A DNA stretch of 64,000 nucleotides, from NCBI RefSeq assembly GCF_017743935.1, contig NZ_JAGHRE010000003.1, forward strand, positions 124,001 through 188,000. The letters run 5' to 3'. Under the pieces are notes generated by a model, which saw nothing but the letters and a program-made list of their open reading frames with translations, was not told the DNA's origin and did not search any database. How positions within the stretch are numbered: position 1 is the first letter of the stretch; the number at the start of each line of letters is the position of its first letter. The translations under genes and the position numbers were made by a program. Below are positions 50,351 to 58,995 of the stretch, in pieces. Source of the stretch: Tropicibacter sp. R16_0 (GTDB lineage: Bacteria; Pseudomonadota; Alphaproteobacteria; Rhodobacterales; Rhodobacteraceae).

Positions 50351-51499
50351 ATGGCGGGCAATAACGGTGGCCCCTGGGGGGGCGGAGGCTCTTCCGGTGG
50401 CGGCGGTAACCGGGGCAACAACGGGAACGGGCAGCGCCCGCCCGAAGGGGACAAACCCCAGATCCCCGAGATCGACGATCTGATGAAAAAGGGGCAGGAG
50501 CAACTGCGCGTCCTGATGGGCGGTCGCGGCGACAATCGCGGCGGCAGCGGTGGCCCCGGTCAAGGGGGCGGCGGCGGTCCGCTGTTTACCCGTGGTACCA
50601 TTGGCCTTGGCCTGGTTGCCGCGGCGGTCCTTTGGGGCTTTGCCAGCATCTATACCGTCAAGCCCGAAGAAAAGTCGGTCGAACTGTTCCTGGGTGAGTT
50701 TTCGGCCATCGGCGAGCCGGGCCTGAACTTTGCGCCCTGGCCGTTTGTGACAGCCGAGGTCATCCCGGTCACCCGCGAACAGACCGAGGATATGGGCGGT
50801 GCCCGTGGTGGCAATGACGGCCTGATGCTGACCGGGGACGAAAACGTTGTCGACATCGACTATCAGGTTGTGTGGAACATCAACGATCCGGCGCAGTACT
50901 TGTTCAACCTGCGTGATCCGCGGCCAACCATTCGCGCGGTGTCGGAGTCGGCGATGCGTGAAATTATTGCCCAGTCGGAACTGGCTCCGATCCTGAACCG
51001 GGACCGTGGTGTGATTGCCGACCGTCTGCAGGATCTGATCCAGGCCACGCTCGACAGCTATGATTCCGGTGTGAACATCATCCGCGTGAACTTTGACAAG
51101 GCCGACCCGCCGCCAACCGTGATCGACGCCTTCCGCGACGTTCAGGCGGCTGCGCAGGAACGTGACCGTCTGCAGAACGTTGCGGATGCCTATGCCAACC
51201 GGGTTCTCGCCGAGGCGCGCGGTGAAGCTGCGCAGCTTCTGGAAGAGGCCGAAGGCTATCGCGCCCGCGTGGTCAACGAAGCCCAGGGTGAGGCGAGCCG
51301 TTTCTCGGCCGTTCTGGAAGAATACTCCAAGGCGCCCGAAGTGACCCGCAAGCGCCTGTACCTGGAAACCATGGAGCAGGTTCTGGGTGATGTGAACAAG
51401 GTGATCCTTGATCCTGATACCGGCGGCGAAGGCCAGGGCGTCGTGCCCTATCTGCCGCTCAATGAACTGCAGCGAAATTCCAGCGGGGGGTCGAACTGA
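50351..51499 (+). CDS. hflK: HflK, SPFH-domain regulator of FtsH
   Basis: A 382-residue protein. A glycine/asparagine-rich N-terminal stretch of about 75 residues leads to one transmembrane helix (about 81-100, GTIGLGLVAAAVLWGFAS). The SPFH domain follows (VDIDYQVVWNINDPAQYLFN, REIIAQSELAPILNRDRG, INIIRVNFDKADPP-like). An Ala/Glu-rich coiled coil and a short tail end it. With HflC it forms a membrane ring around FtsH protease. It overlaps hflC by one base. Confidence 0.94.
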   Translation: MAGNNGGPWGGGGSSGGGGNRGNNGNGQRPPEGDKPQIPEIDDLMKKGQEQLRVLMGGRGDNRGGSGGPGQGGGGGPLFTRGTIGLGLVAAAVLWGFASIYTVKPEEKSVELFLGEFSAIGEPGLNFAPWPFVTAEVIPVTREQTEDMGGARGGNDGLMLTGDENVVDIDYQVVWNINDPAQYLFNLRDPRPTIRAVSESAMREIIAQSELAPILNRDRGVIADRLQDLIQATLDSYDSGVNIIRVNFDKADPPPTVIDAFRDVQAAAQERDRLQNVADAYANRVLAEARGEAAQLLEEAEGYRARVVNEAQGEASRFSAVLEEYSKAPEVTRKRLYLETMEQVLGDVNKVILDPDTGGEGQGVVPYLPLNELQRNSSGGSN

Positions 51500-52374
51500 T
51501 GCGGAAAACAACTTTTGTTCTGCCCGTGATCGTGGTCGCCGTTGTGGTGGCCCTGTCGGCGCTGTTCATCGTGGACGAGCGTGAAAAGGCGCTGGTCCTG
51601 CAATTTGGCCGCGTGGTCGACGTCAAGGAAGAGCCGGGGCTGGCGTTCAAGATCCCGCTGATCCAAGAGGTCGTGCGCTATGACGGTCGCATCCTGTCCA
51701 TCGACGTGCAACCGCTTGAGGTGACGCCGTTGGATGATCGCCGTCTGGTCGTCGACGCCTTTGCCCGCTATCGGATCCGCGACGTGACCCAGTTCCGTCA
51801 GGCTGTTGGTGTAGGTGGTGTCACCACCGCCGAAGATCGCCTGGACCGCATCCTGCGCGCGGAAACCCGCGAAGTTCTGGGTTCGGTCAGCTCTAAGGAC
51901 ATTCTGAGCTCGGACCGTGCGGCGTTGATGCTACGTATCCGCAACGCAGCGATTGCCGAGGCTATGGCCCTGGGCCTGGAGGTCATCGACGTGCGTCTGA
52001 AAGCCACCGACCTGCCGAACCAGAACCTGGAAGCCACCTTTGACCGGATGCGCGCCGAGCGTGAGCGTGAAGCGACCGACGAACGCGCCCGTGGTAACGA
52101 GGCGGCACAGCGTGTGCGCGCACAGGCTGACCGGACCGTGGTCGAGCTGGTGTCCGAGGCCCGCCGTGAGGCCGAGGTCACCCGAGGTGAGGCAGACGCC
52201 GAGCGGAACGCCATCTTTGCCGAAGCTTATGGCAAGGACGCAGAGTTCTTTGAATTCTACCGTTCGCTCACGGCCTATACCCGTGCGCTTCAGGGCGGCA
52301 ACAGCTCGATGGTGATGAGCCCGGATTCCGAGTTCTTCAACTATCTCAAGTCGCCCACTGGCGCGGCTGAATGA
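51499..52374 (+). CDS. hflC: HflC, SPFH-domain regulator of FtsH
   Basis: A 291-residue protein with a signal anchor (residues about 6-24), the SPFH domain (RKTTFVLPVIVVAVVVALSAL start, then LVVDAFARYRIRDVTQFR, LEVIDVRLKATDLPNQNLEATF) and a long charged coiled coil (RAEREREATDERARGNEAAQRVRAQA). Partner of HflK. It overlaps the DUF2065 gene by 4 nt. Confidence 0.95.
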   Translation: MRKTTFVLPVIVVAVVVALSALFIVDEREKALVLQFGRVVDVKEEPGLAFKIPLIQEVVRYDGRILSIDVQPLEVTPLDDRRLVVDAFARYRIRDVTQFRQAVGVGGVTTAEDRLDRILRAETREVLGSVSSKDILSSDRAALMLRIRNAAIAEAMALGLEVIDVRLKATDLPNQNLEATFDRMRAEREREATDERARGNEAAQRVRAQADRTVVELVSEARREAEVTRGEADAERNAIFAEAYGKDAEFFEFYRSLTAYTRALQGGNSSMVMSPDSEFFNYLKSPTGAAE

Positions 52375-52568
52375 TGGCAACGATCCTTCTGGCTCTTGGG
52401 CTGGTACTGATTGTCGAGGGGCTGGCGTACGCGCTGGCCCCTTCGCTTATCGAGCGTATGCTCGAAGCGCTCCGCCAAATCCCCGAAGTTGCGCGGCGGC
52501 AAGTGGGTCTTCTGGCGCTGGTCAGCGGGCTTATTCTGGTCTGGCTGGCGTATCAATTGGGCGTCTGA
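52371..52568 (+). CDS. DUF2065 small membrane protein
   Basis: A 65-residue protein with two helices (about 2-20 and 45-62). MATILLALGLVLIVEGLAYALAPSLIERML matches DUF2065, which regularly sits after hflC. Function unknown. The 4-nt overlap with hflC indicates translation coupling. Confidence 0.85.
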   Translation: MMATILLALGLVLIVEGLAYALAPSLIERMLEALRQIPEVARRQVGLLALVSGLILVWLAYQLGV

Positions 52569-52694
52569 GGTCACGAGCGGTTGAATTGACTGCGATCTGA
52601 CGTTGCGGGGGCGCACTTTCTGACTACATTAGATGCAAATGCAGGTGTCCGGCCAAACGGGCGCCCAAATAGATTTGTTCCAAGGAGGCTTCCA

Positions 52695-54194
52695 GTGCAG
52701 TCCAAAGCACGTGCAATTTCCATCACAAAGGATCGTGACACATGGATGTCGCAGGCGCGCCTGATGTGGCTTGTGGCCCTGTCGGCGCTGTTCGTGCTGG
52801 CGCAGGCCCTTGTGGCCCAAGCCCGTCCCGAGAGCCTGGCGCCATTGGCCGAGAAAATCAGCCCGGCCGTGGTCAACATCACCACCTCGACCCTGGTCGA
52901 GGGGCGCGCAGGCCCGCAGGGCATCGTGCCCGAGGGCTCACCGTTCGAGGATTTCTTTCGCGAGTTTCAGGACCGCAACAACAATGGCAACGGTGACCGC
53001 CCGCGGCGCAGCTCGGCCCTGGGGTCGGGCTTTGTGATTTCCGAAGATGGGTTCATCGTGACCAACAACCACGTGATTGCCGAAGCCGATGAGATCCTGA
53101 TCGAGTTCTTCCCGGGCGAGGGTCAACCCGCCAAGGAACTGGTCGCCAAGGTCATCGGCACCGACGAGAAAACCGACATCGCCCTGTTGAAGGTTGAGGC
53201 CGAAGGCCCGCTGAAGTTCGTCAAGTTCGGCGACAGCGACACAGCCCGCGTAGGCGATTGGGTGATTGCCATGGGCAACCCGTTGGGGCAGGGCTTTTCG
53301 GTCAGTGCTGGCATCGTTTCAGCCCGCAACCGGGCGCTCAGCGGCTCGTATGACGACTACATCCAGACCGATGCGGCCATCAACCGGGGCAACTCGGGTG
53401 GTCCGCTCTTTAACATGGACGGCCAGGTCGTTGGCGTGAACACCGCGATCCTGTCGCCCAATGGCGGGTCCATCGGGATCGGCTTTTCGATGGCGTCCAA
53501 CGTGGTGACCAAGGTGGTCGATCAGCTCAAGGAATTCGGCGAGACGCGCCGCGGCTGGCTGGGTGTGCGCATTCAGGACGTCACCGATGATGTGGCCGAG
53601 GCCATGGGGCTGAGCAAAGCCGCAGGCGCGCTGATCACCGATGTGCCGGATGGTCCCGCGAAAGAGGCGGGCCTGTTGTCGGGCGATGTGATTGTCACCT
53701 TCGACGGGGTCGATGTGAAAGACACCCGCGGGCTGGTGCGTCAGGTTGGTGAAACCACCGTCGGCAAAGCTGTCCGCGTCGTGGTCTATCGCGACGGCGG
53801 CACCCAGACCGTGCTGGTGACCCTGGGTCGCCGTGAGGATGCCGAGCGTGCATCCAACGGTGAAGAGGAAGGCACGTCCGAACCCGAAGCGGCTCAGAAA
53901 GATATTCTGGGCTTGTCCCTTGGTGCCCTGACGTCGGATCTGCGGTCCGAACTGGGGCTTGATGATGACGCAACCGGCTTGGTTGTTATGGACATCGACG
54001 AGACGTCAGAGGCCTTTGAGAAAGGTCTGCGCGCCGGGGATCTGATCACCGAAGCCGGTCAGCAGAAAGTCACCTCGCTGTCGGATCTGGATGACCGCAT
54101 CGAAGAGGCCACCGAGGCGGGGCGCAAGTCGCTGCTGCTGCTGGTGCGCCGGGCAGGGGAGCCGCGGTTTGTGGCACTGACACTGGACGAGTAA
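52695..54194 (+). CDS. degP: DegP/HtrA-type periplasmic serine protease
   Basis: A 499-residue Do-family protease. The GTG at 52695 was kept because AAGGAGG lies 6 nt upstream. A signal sequence ends near residue 43. The triad is His126 (TNNHVIAEAD), Asp161 (TDIALLKVE) and Ser234 (GNSGGPLFN). Two PDZ domains follow (about 285-370 and 400-490). It degrades or refolds misfolded envelope proteins, and sits after hflKC-DUF2065 as in many alphaproteobacteria. Confidence 0.95.
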   Translation: MQSKARAISITKDRDTWMSQARLMWLVALSALFVLAQALVAQARPESLAPLAEKISPAVVNITTSTLVEGRAGPQGIVPEGSPFEDFFREFQDRNNNGNGDRPRRSSALGSGFVISEDGFIVTNNHVIAEADEILIEFFPGEGQPAKELVAKVIGTDEKTDIALLKVEAEGPLKFVKFGDSDTARVGDWVIAMGNPLGQGFSVSAGIVSARNRALSGSYDDYIQTDAAINRGNSGGPLFNMDGQVVGVNTAILSPNGGSIGIGFSMASNVVTKVVDQLKEFGETRRGWLGVRIQDVTDDVAEAMGLSKAAGALITDVPDGPAKEAGLLSGDVIVTFDGVDVKDTRGLVRQVGETTVGKAVRVVVYRDGGTQTVLVTLGRREDAERASNGEEEGTSEPEAAQKDILGLSLGALTSDLRSELGLDDDATGLVVMDIDETSEAFEKGLRAGDLITEAGQQKVTSLSDLDDRIEEATEAGRKSLLLLVRRAGEPRFVALTLDE

Positions 54195-54228
54195 ACAAAC
54201 CGCGCCCTGCGTGGGTTGGAACACTGAA

Positions 54229-54260
54229 GGTCGCAGCCGGGGACGGTTGCGGCCTTTTTC
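54229..54260 (+). terminator. Terminator of degP
   Basis: GGTCGCAGCC (54230-54239) pairs with GGTTGCGGCC (54245-54254), allowing G-T pairs, and TTTTTC follows. Confidence 0.75.
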
Positions 54261-54270
54261 ATGTTCGGGG

Positions 54271-54309
54271 CAAAAAAGAAGCCATGCATCTCGAGGGCGC
54301 ATGGCTTCT
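54271..54309 (-). terminator. Terminator of the Crp-family gene
   Basis: AGAAGCCATGC (54277-54287) and GCATGGCTTCT (54299-54309) form a perfect 11-bp stem. On the minus strand TTTTTTG follows. The stretch 54310-54439 holds nothing I can assign. Confidence 0.88.
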
Positions 54310-54439
54310 CATGTGGTGCGGGGTGCATTGGGACAGAACACTGGGGATGTTCCTGCGCCCCCCTGGTACGGTTACCAAGGGCAGCTTTGCACGTGTGGCC
54401 AAAGGCGTCTGTGAACCATGTCACACGGTGGGAAACGTT

Positions 54440-55108
54440 TCAGATCTGCTCGGGCTCTGCCAGATCTCGCAGCGCATCTAAGTCGCGGATGATCAACGCA
54501 CCGCGCGTGGCTTCGAGCACGCCCATGCGCTTCCAGCCGGAAATGGTCTTTGACACGGCCTCGCGCGTGGCGCCTACATATTCGGCCAGTTCGGTCTGCG
54601 ACAGGTTGATCGTCTCGGGGCAGGCTGCATCGACCGAGGCGAGGTGGAGCAGTTTGCGGGCCAGACGGGTGGGAACGGAGAGGAAGACCTGCTCGTTGTG
54701 CTGTTGCCCCATCCACCGCATGCGCTGCCCTGCCAGCCGGATCAGATCACCCGCCAGCTCGGGGTGCTTCTGGATCTGGGCCAGAACATCCGAACTGCGC
54801 ACGCGCAGGACCTTGGCGGGGTCGATGGCGGTGACGGTCGCCGTGCGAGGGCCGGGATCGAACAGGGCGATCTCTCCAAAGATGGCACCGGGGCCCATCA
54901 GGTCGAGCGACAGCTTTCGCCCGTTCTGTGACAGGATCGAAAACTCGAGCGACCCTTGCGTGATGGCATAAAGCGCATCCCCGTCGTCGCCCTGCTCGAA
55001 CAGCACGGCGCCGCGGTCTAGGTCGATTTCGGTCGCTTGCGAGGACAGCATGGCCTTGAGGCGATCGGACGCCTGCGCCAGAAAGCCGGTCTCAGGTAGT
55101 GATGTCAT
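54440..55108 (-). CDS. Crp/Fnr family transcriptional regulator
   Basis: A 222-residue regulator. The cyclic-nucleotide-binding fold (residues about 10-130) has GPGAIFGEIALFDPGPRTATVTA, and the HTH (about 165-205) is INLSQTELAEYVGATREAVSKTISGWKRMGVL. The binding motif GEIALFDPGPRTA is close to the cAMP-binding box (RTA present). There are no N-terminal cysteines for an Fnr cluster. Ligand and targets are unknown. Confidence 0.9.
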   Translation of the reverse strand: MTSLPETGFLAQASDRLKAMLSSQATEIDLDRGAVLFEQGDDGDALYAITQGSLEFSILSQNGRKLSLDLMGPGAIFGEIALFDPGPRTATVTAIDPAKVLRVRSSDVLAQIQKHPELAGDLIRLAGQRMRWMGQQHNEQVFLSVPTRLARKLLHLASVDAACPETINLSQTELAEYVGATREAVSKTISGWKRMGVLEATRGALIIRDLDALRDLAEPEQI

Positions 55109-55181
55109 GCTGTGCCCCCCTGTTTCAGGTCTAGGGGCAGTGAATTTTCAATGCAACGCTTTAGGCGGGTGTTGATTGCAC

Positions 55182-55305
55182 AGCCTTTGGGCTGCGCGTC
55201 CTGCGGACGGCGGGGGGGCGTAGCACCCTGTGGGCAAAGCCCACAGGGTGCTACGCCCAACAGGAGGAGAGGTTCCGCTAGGAACCGCGACGACTGGCGG
55301 GAGCG
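55182..55305 (-). repeat. Dispersed intergenic repeat, copy 4 (hairpin version A)
   Basis: Minus-strand core GCTCCCGCCAGTCGTC, then the small hairpin GGTTCC-TAGC-GGAACC, then CTCCTCCTGTTGGG. A 20-bp perfect hairpin follows (arms 55216-55235 and 55239-55258, 3-nt loop AAA). The end is CCGTCCGCAGGACGC (55196-55210), shared with copy 1. This copy lies between tandem genes (yciB end and crp start), unlike the other four. Confidence 0.85.
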
Positions 55306-55321
55306 CCCCCGGAGTTGTGTC

Positions 55322-55954
55322 TCAGGCGTCTTCGTCTTGATCGGGTTCGATCAGATATTGCTGCAACAGGCTGAACTGCATCATCAGGAACGCCATCAGC
55401 GCGATGGGAAAGCCAAAGGTCTCGATCTTGACCCACAGGTCGGTCGACATCGTGCGCCAGACGAATTCGTTGGCAACCGCCAAAAGGGCAAACGCAGCGC
55501 AGAGCCGCCGGGTCAGGATCATCCACCCCTCGTCACGCATGGGCAGCATCTCGTTCAGGATGAACGCCAGATAGCTGCGCCCTTGCAGCAGACCGATCCC
55601 CAGGATGGCCGAAAAACAGCCGTAGACAAGCGTGGTTTTCATCTTGAAGAACCGCTCGTCGTTGAACCAGGCCGTCAATCCGCCAAAGAAGATCACCATG
55701 AAGGCGGTGAAGATCTGCATCCGGCTGAGCTTGCCCGTCAGGAACCACAGCACGCCCATGGCGGCAAGCAGGATGGGCACAAAGATCAGCGTGGCGACGA
55801 TGAACCCCGAATACTCGGTGCCCGCGAACTGATAACTTTCGTCCCGGATCCTCAGGTAGATCAGGAAAAACGCCACTGTCGGGCCCAGTTCCAGCACCTG
55901 TTTCAGGATCGGGTTGATGTCCATTTTTTCGGCCATACGCGTGTGTTCCGTCAT
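55322..55954 (-). CDS. yciB: Inner membrane protein YciB (septation protein A family)
   Basis: A 210-residue protein with about six hydrophobic helices. LGPTVAFFLIYLRIRDESYQ near the start, LTAWFNDERFFKMKTTLVYG in the middle and NEFVWRTMSTDLWVKIETFGFP near the end are family signatures. It helps cell-envelope and septum integrity. Its ATG directly follows the EamA stop with no gap. Confidence 0.93.
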   Translation of the reverse strand: MTEHTRMAEKMDINPILKQVLELGPTVAFFLIYLRIRDESYQFAGTEYSGFIVATLIFVPILLAAMGVLWFLTGKLSRMQIFTAFMVIFFGGLTAWFNDERFFKMKTTLVYGCFSAILGIGLLQGRSYLAFILNEMLPMRDEGWMILTRRLCAAFALLAVANEFVWRTMSTDLWVKIETFGFPIALMAFLMMQFSLLQQYLIEPDQDEDA

Positions 55955-56857
55955 TTATCCGCCCATCTCAACTATCACGGCTCCGAGCGCGATCAATGCC
56001 ATAAGTGCGATGCGACGCGGGCCAACGGTTTCTTTCAACACCAGCCAGCCAATCAGGGCGGCAAAAACAGTAGAGGTTTCGCGCAAAACAGCAGCCTCCC
56101 CCACTTTGTCCAGACGCGTGGCCAGCATCACCGAGCCGAAGGACATGAAGGCCACCAACCCGCCAACAAAGCCGCGCACCATCAATGGGCCGGGCGTCGG
56201 GCGGTCGGGCATCTTGCGCCAGCGGGCATAGGCGATGAAAGGAAAGGTCGCCCCGTCGATCATGAAAAACCAGGCCAAAAAGGTGAACGGGTCGGCGGTG
56301 GCGCGGATGCCATAGGCGTCATAGGTCGTGTAAAGCGCCACAAAGAGCCCGGTGAACAGGGCCAATCCCAATGCGGCCTTCAAGGTGGCGCGGTCTGTGT
56401 CCAGGTTGCGCAAGTTATACAGCGCCAGCCCAAAAATCCCGGCCAACAGGACGGCAACGCCCGTCCATTGGATGAGGGTGAAGGTTTCCCCAAAGAGCAG
56501 ATAGGCGCCGATTACCGTGAACAGCGGCCCGGTGCCGCGCACCACCGGATAGACCACCGTATAGGCCCCGCGCGTGTAGGCCATGGATTGCAGCACCTTA
56601 TAGGCGATGTGGATGGCCCAGACAGTGGCAAAGATCACCCACATATGCGGTTCGGGCCAGGGCACCACAAACAAGGCAAAGGGCGCGGCCATCAGGCAGT
56701 ACGAGAAATCAATCGCCCCGCGTGTCAGCCAGGGATCATGGCGGCCTTTTTGCAGGGCGCCAAAGACCGCATGCAGAAAGGCCGCAAGCAGAGCCAGCGC
56801 CAGGGCCATCTGATGCCCGGCTTCGGTGCCTTCCAAAGAGATTAGCCAGTCGCTCAC
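55955..56857 (-). CDS. EamA-family (DMT) transporter
   Basis: A 300-residue membrane protein of ten predicted helices with two EamA repeats (MVRGFVGGLVAFMSFGSVMLATRLDKVGEAAVLRETSTVFAAL near the end; TVVYPVVRGTGPLFTVIGAYLLFGE in the first repeat). It lies between ftsY and yciB. Substrate unknown. Confidence 0.9.
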   Translation of the reverse strand: MSDWLISLEGTEAGHQMALALALLAAFLHAVFGALQKGRHDPWLTRGAIDFSYCLMAAPFALFVVPWPEPHMWVIFATVWAIHIAYKVLQSMAYTRGAYTVVYPVVRGTGPLFTVIGAYLLFGETFTLIQWTGVAVLLAGIFGLALYNLRNLDTDRATLKAALGLALFTGLFVALYTTYDAYGIRATADPFTFLAWFFMIDGATFPFIAYARWRKMPDRPTPGPLMVRGFVGGLVAFMSFGSVMLATRLDKVGEAAVLRETSTVFAALIGWLVLKETVGPRRIALMALIALGAVIVEMGG

Positions 56858-56901
56858 GGTGAGAGGTCTTTCTAGGTGGAGAGGCTGGGGGCGGTCTGCC
56901 C

Positions 56902-56940
56902 GTCGTCATTGAGCTTGAACCAATGGCGCCCAATGACGAC
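56902..56940. other. 10-bp inverted repeat between ftsY and the EamA gene
   Basis: GTCGTCATTG (56902-56911) and CAATGACGAC (56931-56940) are perfect complements with a 19-nt loop, about 45 nt past the ftsY stop. No T-run follows, so its role is open: weak terminator or operator. Confidence 0.4.
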
Positions 56941-56983
56941 CCCCGACGGTATTTCGAACAAGAAGAAGCCGGGGCGGAAGGGG

Positions 56984-58153
56984 TTAGAGGCCGGTCAGGG
57001 CCTTGGCAAAGTCTTCGGGGTCAAACGGGGCCAGGTCGTCGATCTGTTCGCCCACACCGATGGCGTGGATCGGCAGGCCAAATTTGTCGGCCAGCGCCAC
57101 CAGCACGCCGCCCTTGGCGGTGCCGTCGAGCTTGGTCATCACCAGACCTGAGACGTCCGAGATGTTGCGGAAAACCTCGACCTGGTTCAGCGCGTTCTGG
57201 CCGGTGGTGGCGTCCAGCACCAGCAGGGTGTTGTGCGGCGCGGTCTCGTCCTTTTTGCGGATGACGCGAACGATCTTGGCCAGCTCCTCCATCAGGTCGG
57301 CGCGGTTCTGCAGGCGGCCTGCGGTGTCGATCATCAAGAGGTCAGCACCATCCTCTTGCGCGCGCGTCATGGCGTCGAACGCCAGGCTGGCGGGGTCTGA
57401 CCCTTCGGGAGCGGTGAGCACGGGGACGCCTGCGCGTTCACCCCAGACTTGCAACTGTTCCACAGCCGCCGCGCGGAATGTGTCGCCTGCGGCGATCACA
57501 ACTTTCTTGCCAGCAGATTTGAACTGGCTTGCCAGCTTGCCGATCGTCGTGGTCTTGCCCGAGCCGTTTACACCCACCACCAGCACCACCTGCGGGCGCT
57601 TGGAATAGAGTGGCAGCGGTTTGGCCACGGGTTCCATCACGCGGGTGACCTCATCAGCCAGCATCTGCTTGATCTCATCTGTTGATAGCTTTTTGCCAAA
57701 GCGCCCTTCGGCCATGTTCGAGGTCACGCGCAGCGCCGTGTCGACGCCCATGTCCGAGGCGATCAGTAGCTCTTCGAGCTGTTCGATCATGTCATCGTCC
57801 AGCACCCGGCGGGTGACAGTGCGGGCCTCATCACGTTTGAACAGGCGACCCAGGATGCCCTTGGATTCTTGCGCTGCGGCTACGGGTTCCGGGTTAGGCG
57901 CGGCAACCGGTGTTGCGGGTTCAACCGGGGCCGGTTCCGGTTCCGGGGGCTGCGGCGCGTGTGCAGGCGTGATCTCGGGTTCGGGTGTCGCTGCGGTAGG
58001 GGGCGGCGCCGGTGCCTCAGATTCCGGAGCGGGCTGAGGGTCAGGTGTCAGCGTCTCTTCTTCGCCGCCATCCTCGACAATCGCATCCAGCCCCTTTTCG
58101 AGTTTGGACGAGGATTTGAACAACCGGTCTTTGAGCTTGGAAAAAAACGCCAT
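56984..58153 (-). CDS. ftsY: Signal recognition particle receptor FtsY
   Basis: A 389-residue SRP receptor GTPase that docks ribosome-SRP complexes at SecYEG. Residues 1-100 are a Pro/Glu/Ala-rich acidic A domain. The NG domain starts near 115 with RTVTRRVLDDDMIEQLEELLIASDMG. P-loop GVNGSGKTTT, DTAGRLQ and TKLDGTAKGG are intact. Confidence 0.96.
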   Translation of the reverse strand: MAFFSKLKDRLFKSSSKLEKGLDAIVEDGGEEETLTPDPQPAPESEAPAPPPTAATPEPEITPAHAPQPPEPEPAPVEPATPVAAPNPEPVAAAQESKGILGRLFKRDEARTVTRRVLDDDMIEQLEELLIASDMGVDTALRVTSNMAEGRFGKKLSTDEIKQMLADEVTRVMEPVAKPLPLYSKRPQVVLVVGVNGSGKTTTIGKLASQFKSAGKKVVIAAGDTFRAAAVEQLQVWGERAGVPVLTAPEGSDPASLAFDAMTRAQEDGADLLMIDTAGRLQNRADLMEELAKIVRVIRKKDETAPHNTLLVLDATTGQNALNQVEVFRNISDVSGLVMTKLDGTAKGGVLVALADKFGLPIHAIGVGEQIDDLAPFDPEDFAKALTGL

Positions 58154-58211
58154 CGTGGTCTCCGCAAAGTGCTGTCCCCACCTAATGCCTATTCAAGCCG
58201 GTTGCAAAGGG

Positions 58212-58847
58212 TCACACGAACGCAATGACAAACCCGGCCTGCGCGCCCCAGTAAAGAGGCCACACCGCATAAGGCGTGATCCGCAACAAGGGGTGACCGG
58301 GGCGGAGCAGGAATTTCTCGGTCGCCAGGATCAAGTCAGAGGCGACAAAGGACATCGCCGCCGGAAACACCCAGATCAGCGCGCCGCTCTGCGGCAGGGC
58401 AAGCGCGGCAATGCCCATCCCCAGGATGATCGGGATATAGGCCAGCACGGGCCCCTTCAACTCACCGGCTCGGGGCGGGAGCAGGATGGCCATCACAACG
58501 CCAAGGCCGACCAACACGACCAGCGGCAGGATCTGCGCACTGATCAGAGCGGGATCGCTTGCCGGATGCGACAGAAAAACGGCGATGTAGGCCAGATGCC
58601 CCAGTGCAAAAGCCCCAATCCCGGCCATGAACGTCTGCTCGGTTTCCCGAGACAAAAGCGCATCACCCGCCGCACAAAGCGCAAGTGCCAAGCACAGAAC
58701 CCAAAGGCCAGCCAACCCGGCGATCACGGCAAGGGCCGCGACGGACAGTGTTTTGGTGACAGTTCTGAGGGCGCTTGCCGGTCGGGCCGTCAGGAACAGG
58801 TACGCAAAGGCGTTTGCAGCGGCAAACCAGAACAGGACTTGGGTCAT
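58212..58847 (-). CDS. YhhN family membrane protein (lysoplasmalogenase type)
   Basis: A 211-residue protein with about eight hydrophobic helices. The ATG at 58847 starts a helix (MTQVLFWFAAANAFAYL). The conserved pairs CAAGDALLSR and AAMSFVASDLILATEKF carry the aspartates of the YhhN family, whose characterised members cleave the vinyl ether bond of lysoplasmalogen. Activity here is inferred. It is divergent from the AlkB-like gene. Confidence 0.85.
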   Translation of the reverse strand: MTQVLFWFAAANAFAYLFLTARPASALRTVTKTLSVAALAVIAGLAGLWVLCLALALCAAGDALLSRETEQTFMAGIGAFALGHLAYIAVFLSHPASDPALISAQILPLVVLVGLGVVMAILLPPRAGELKGPVLAYIPIILGMGIAALALPQSGALIWVFPAAMSFVASDLILATEKFLLRPGHPLLRITPYAVWPLYWGAQAGFVIAFV

Positions 58848-58995
58848 GGGGCCTCGGGGTGGTGAAACGTTTCGACAAGAAGGCACTGAAATTGCAGTTG
58901 GGTGCAACCTCCGGCGTTTGACAATTCCGCATGGCTGACGCCAAGTTATCGCCAGACCGCTGCACCGCGCGCAGCGCCAAAATGGACCCTGATTG

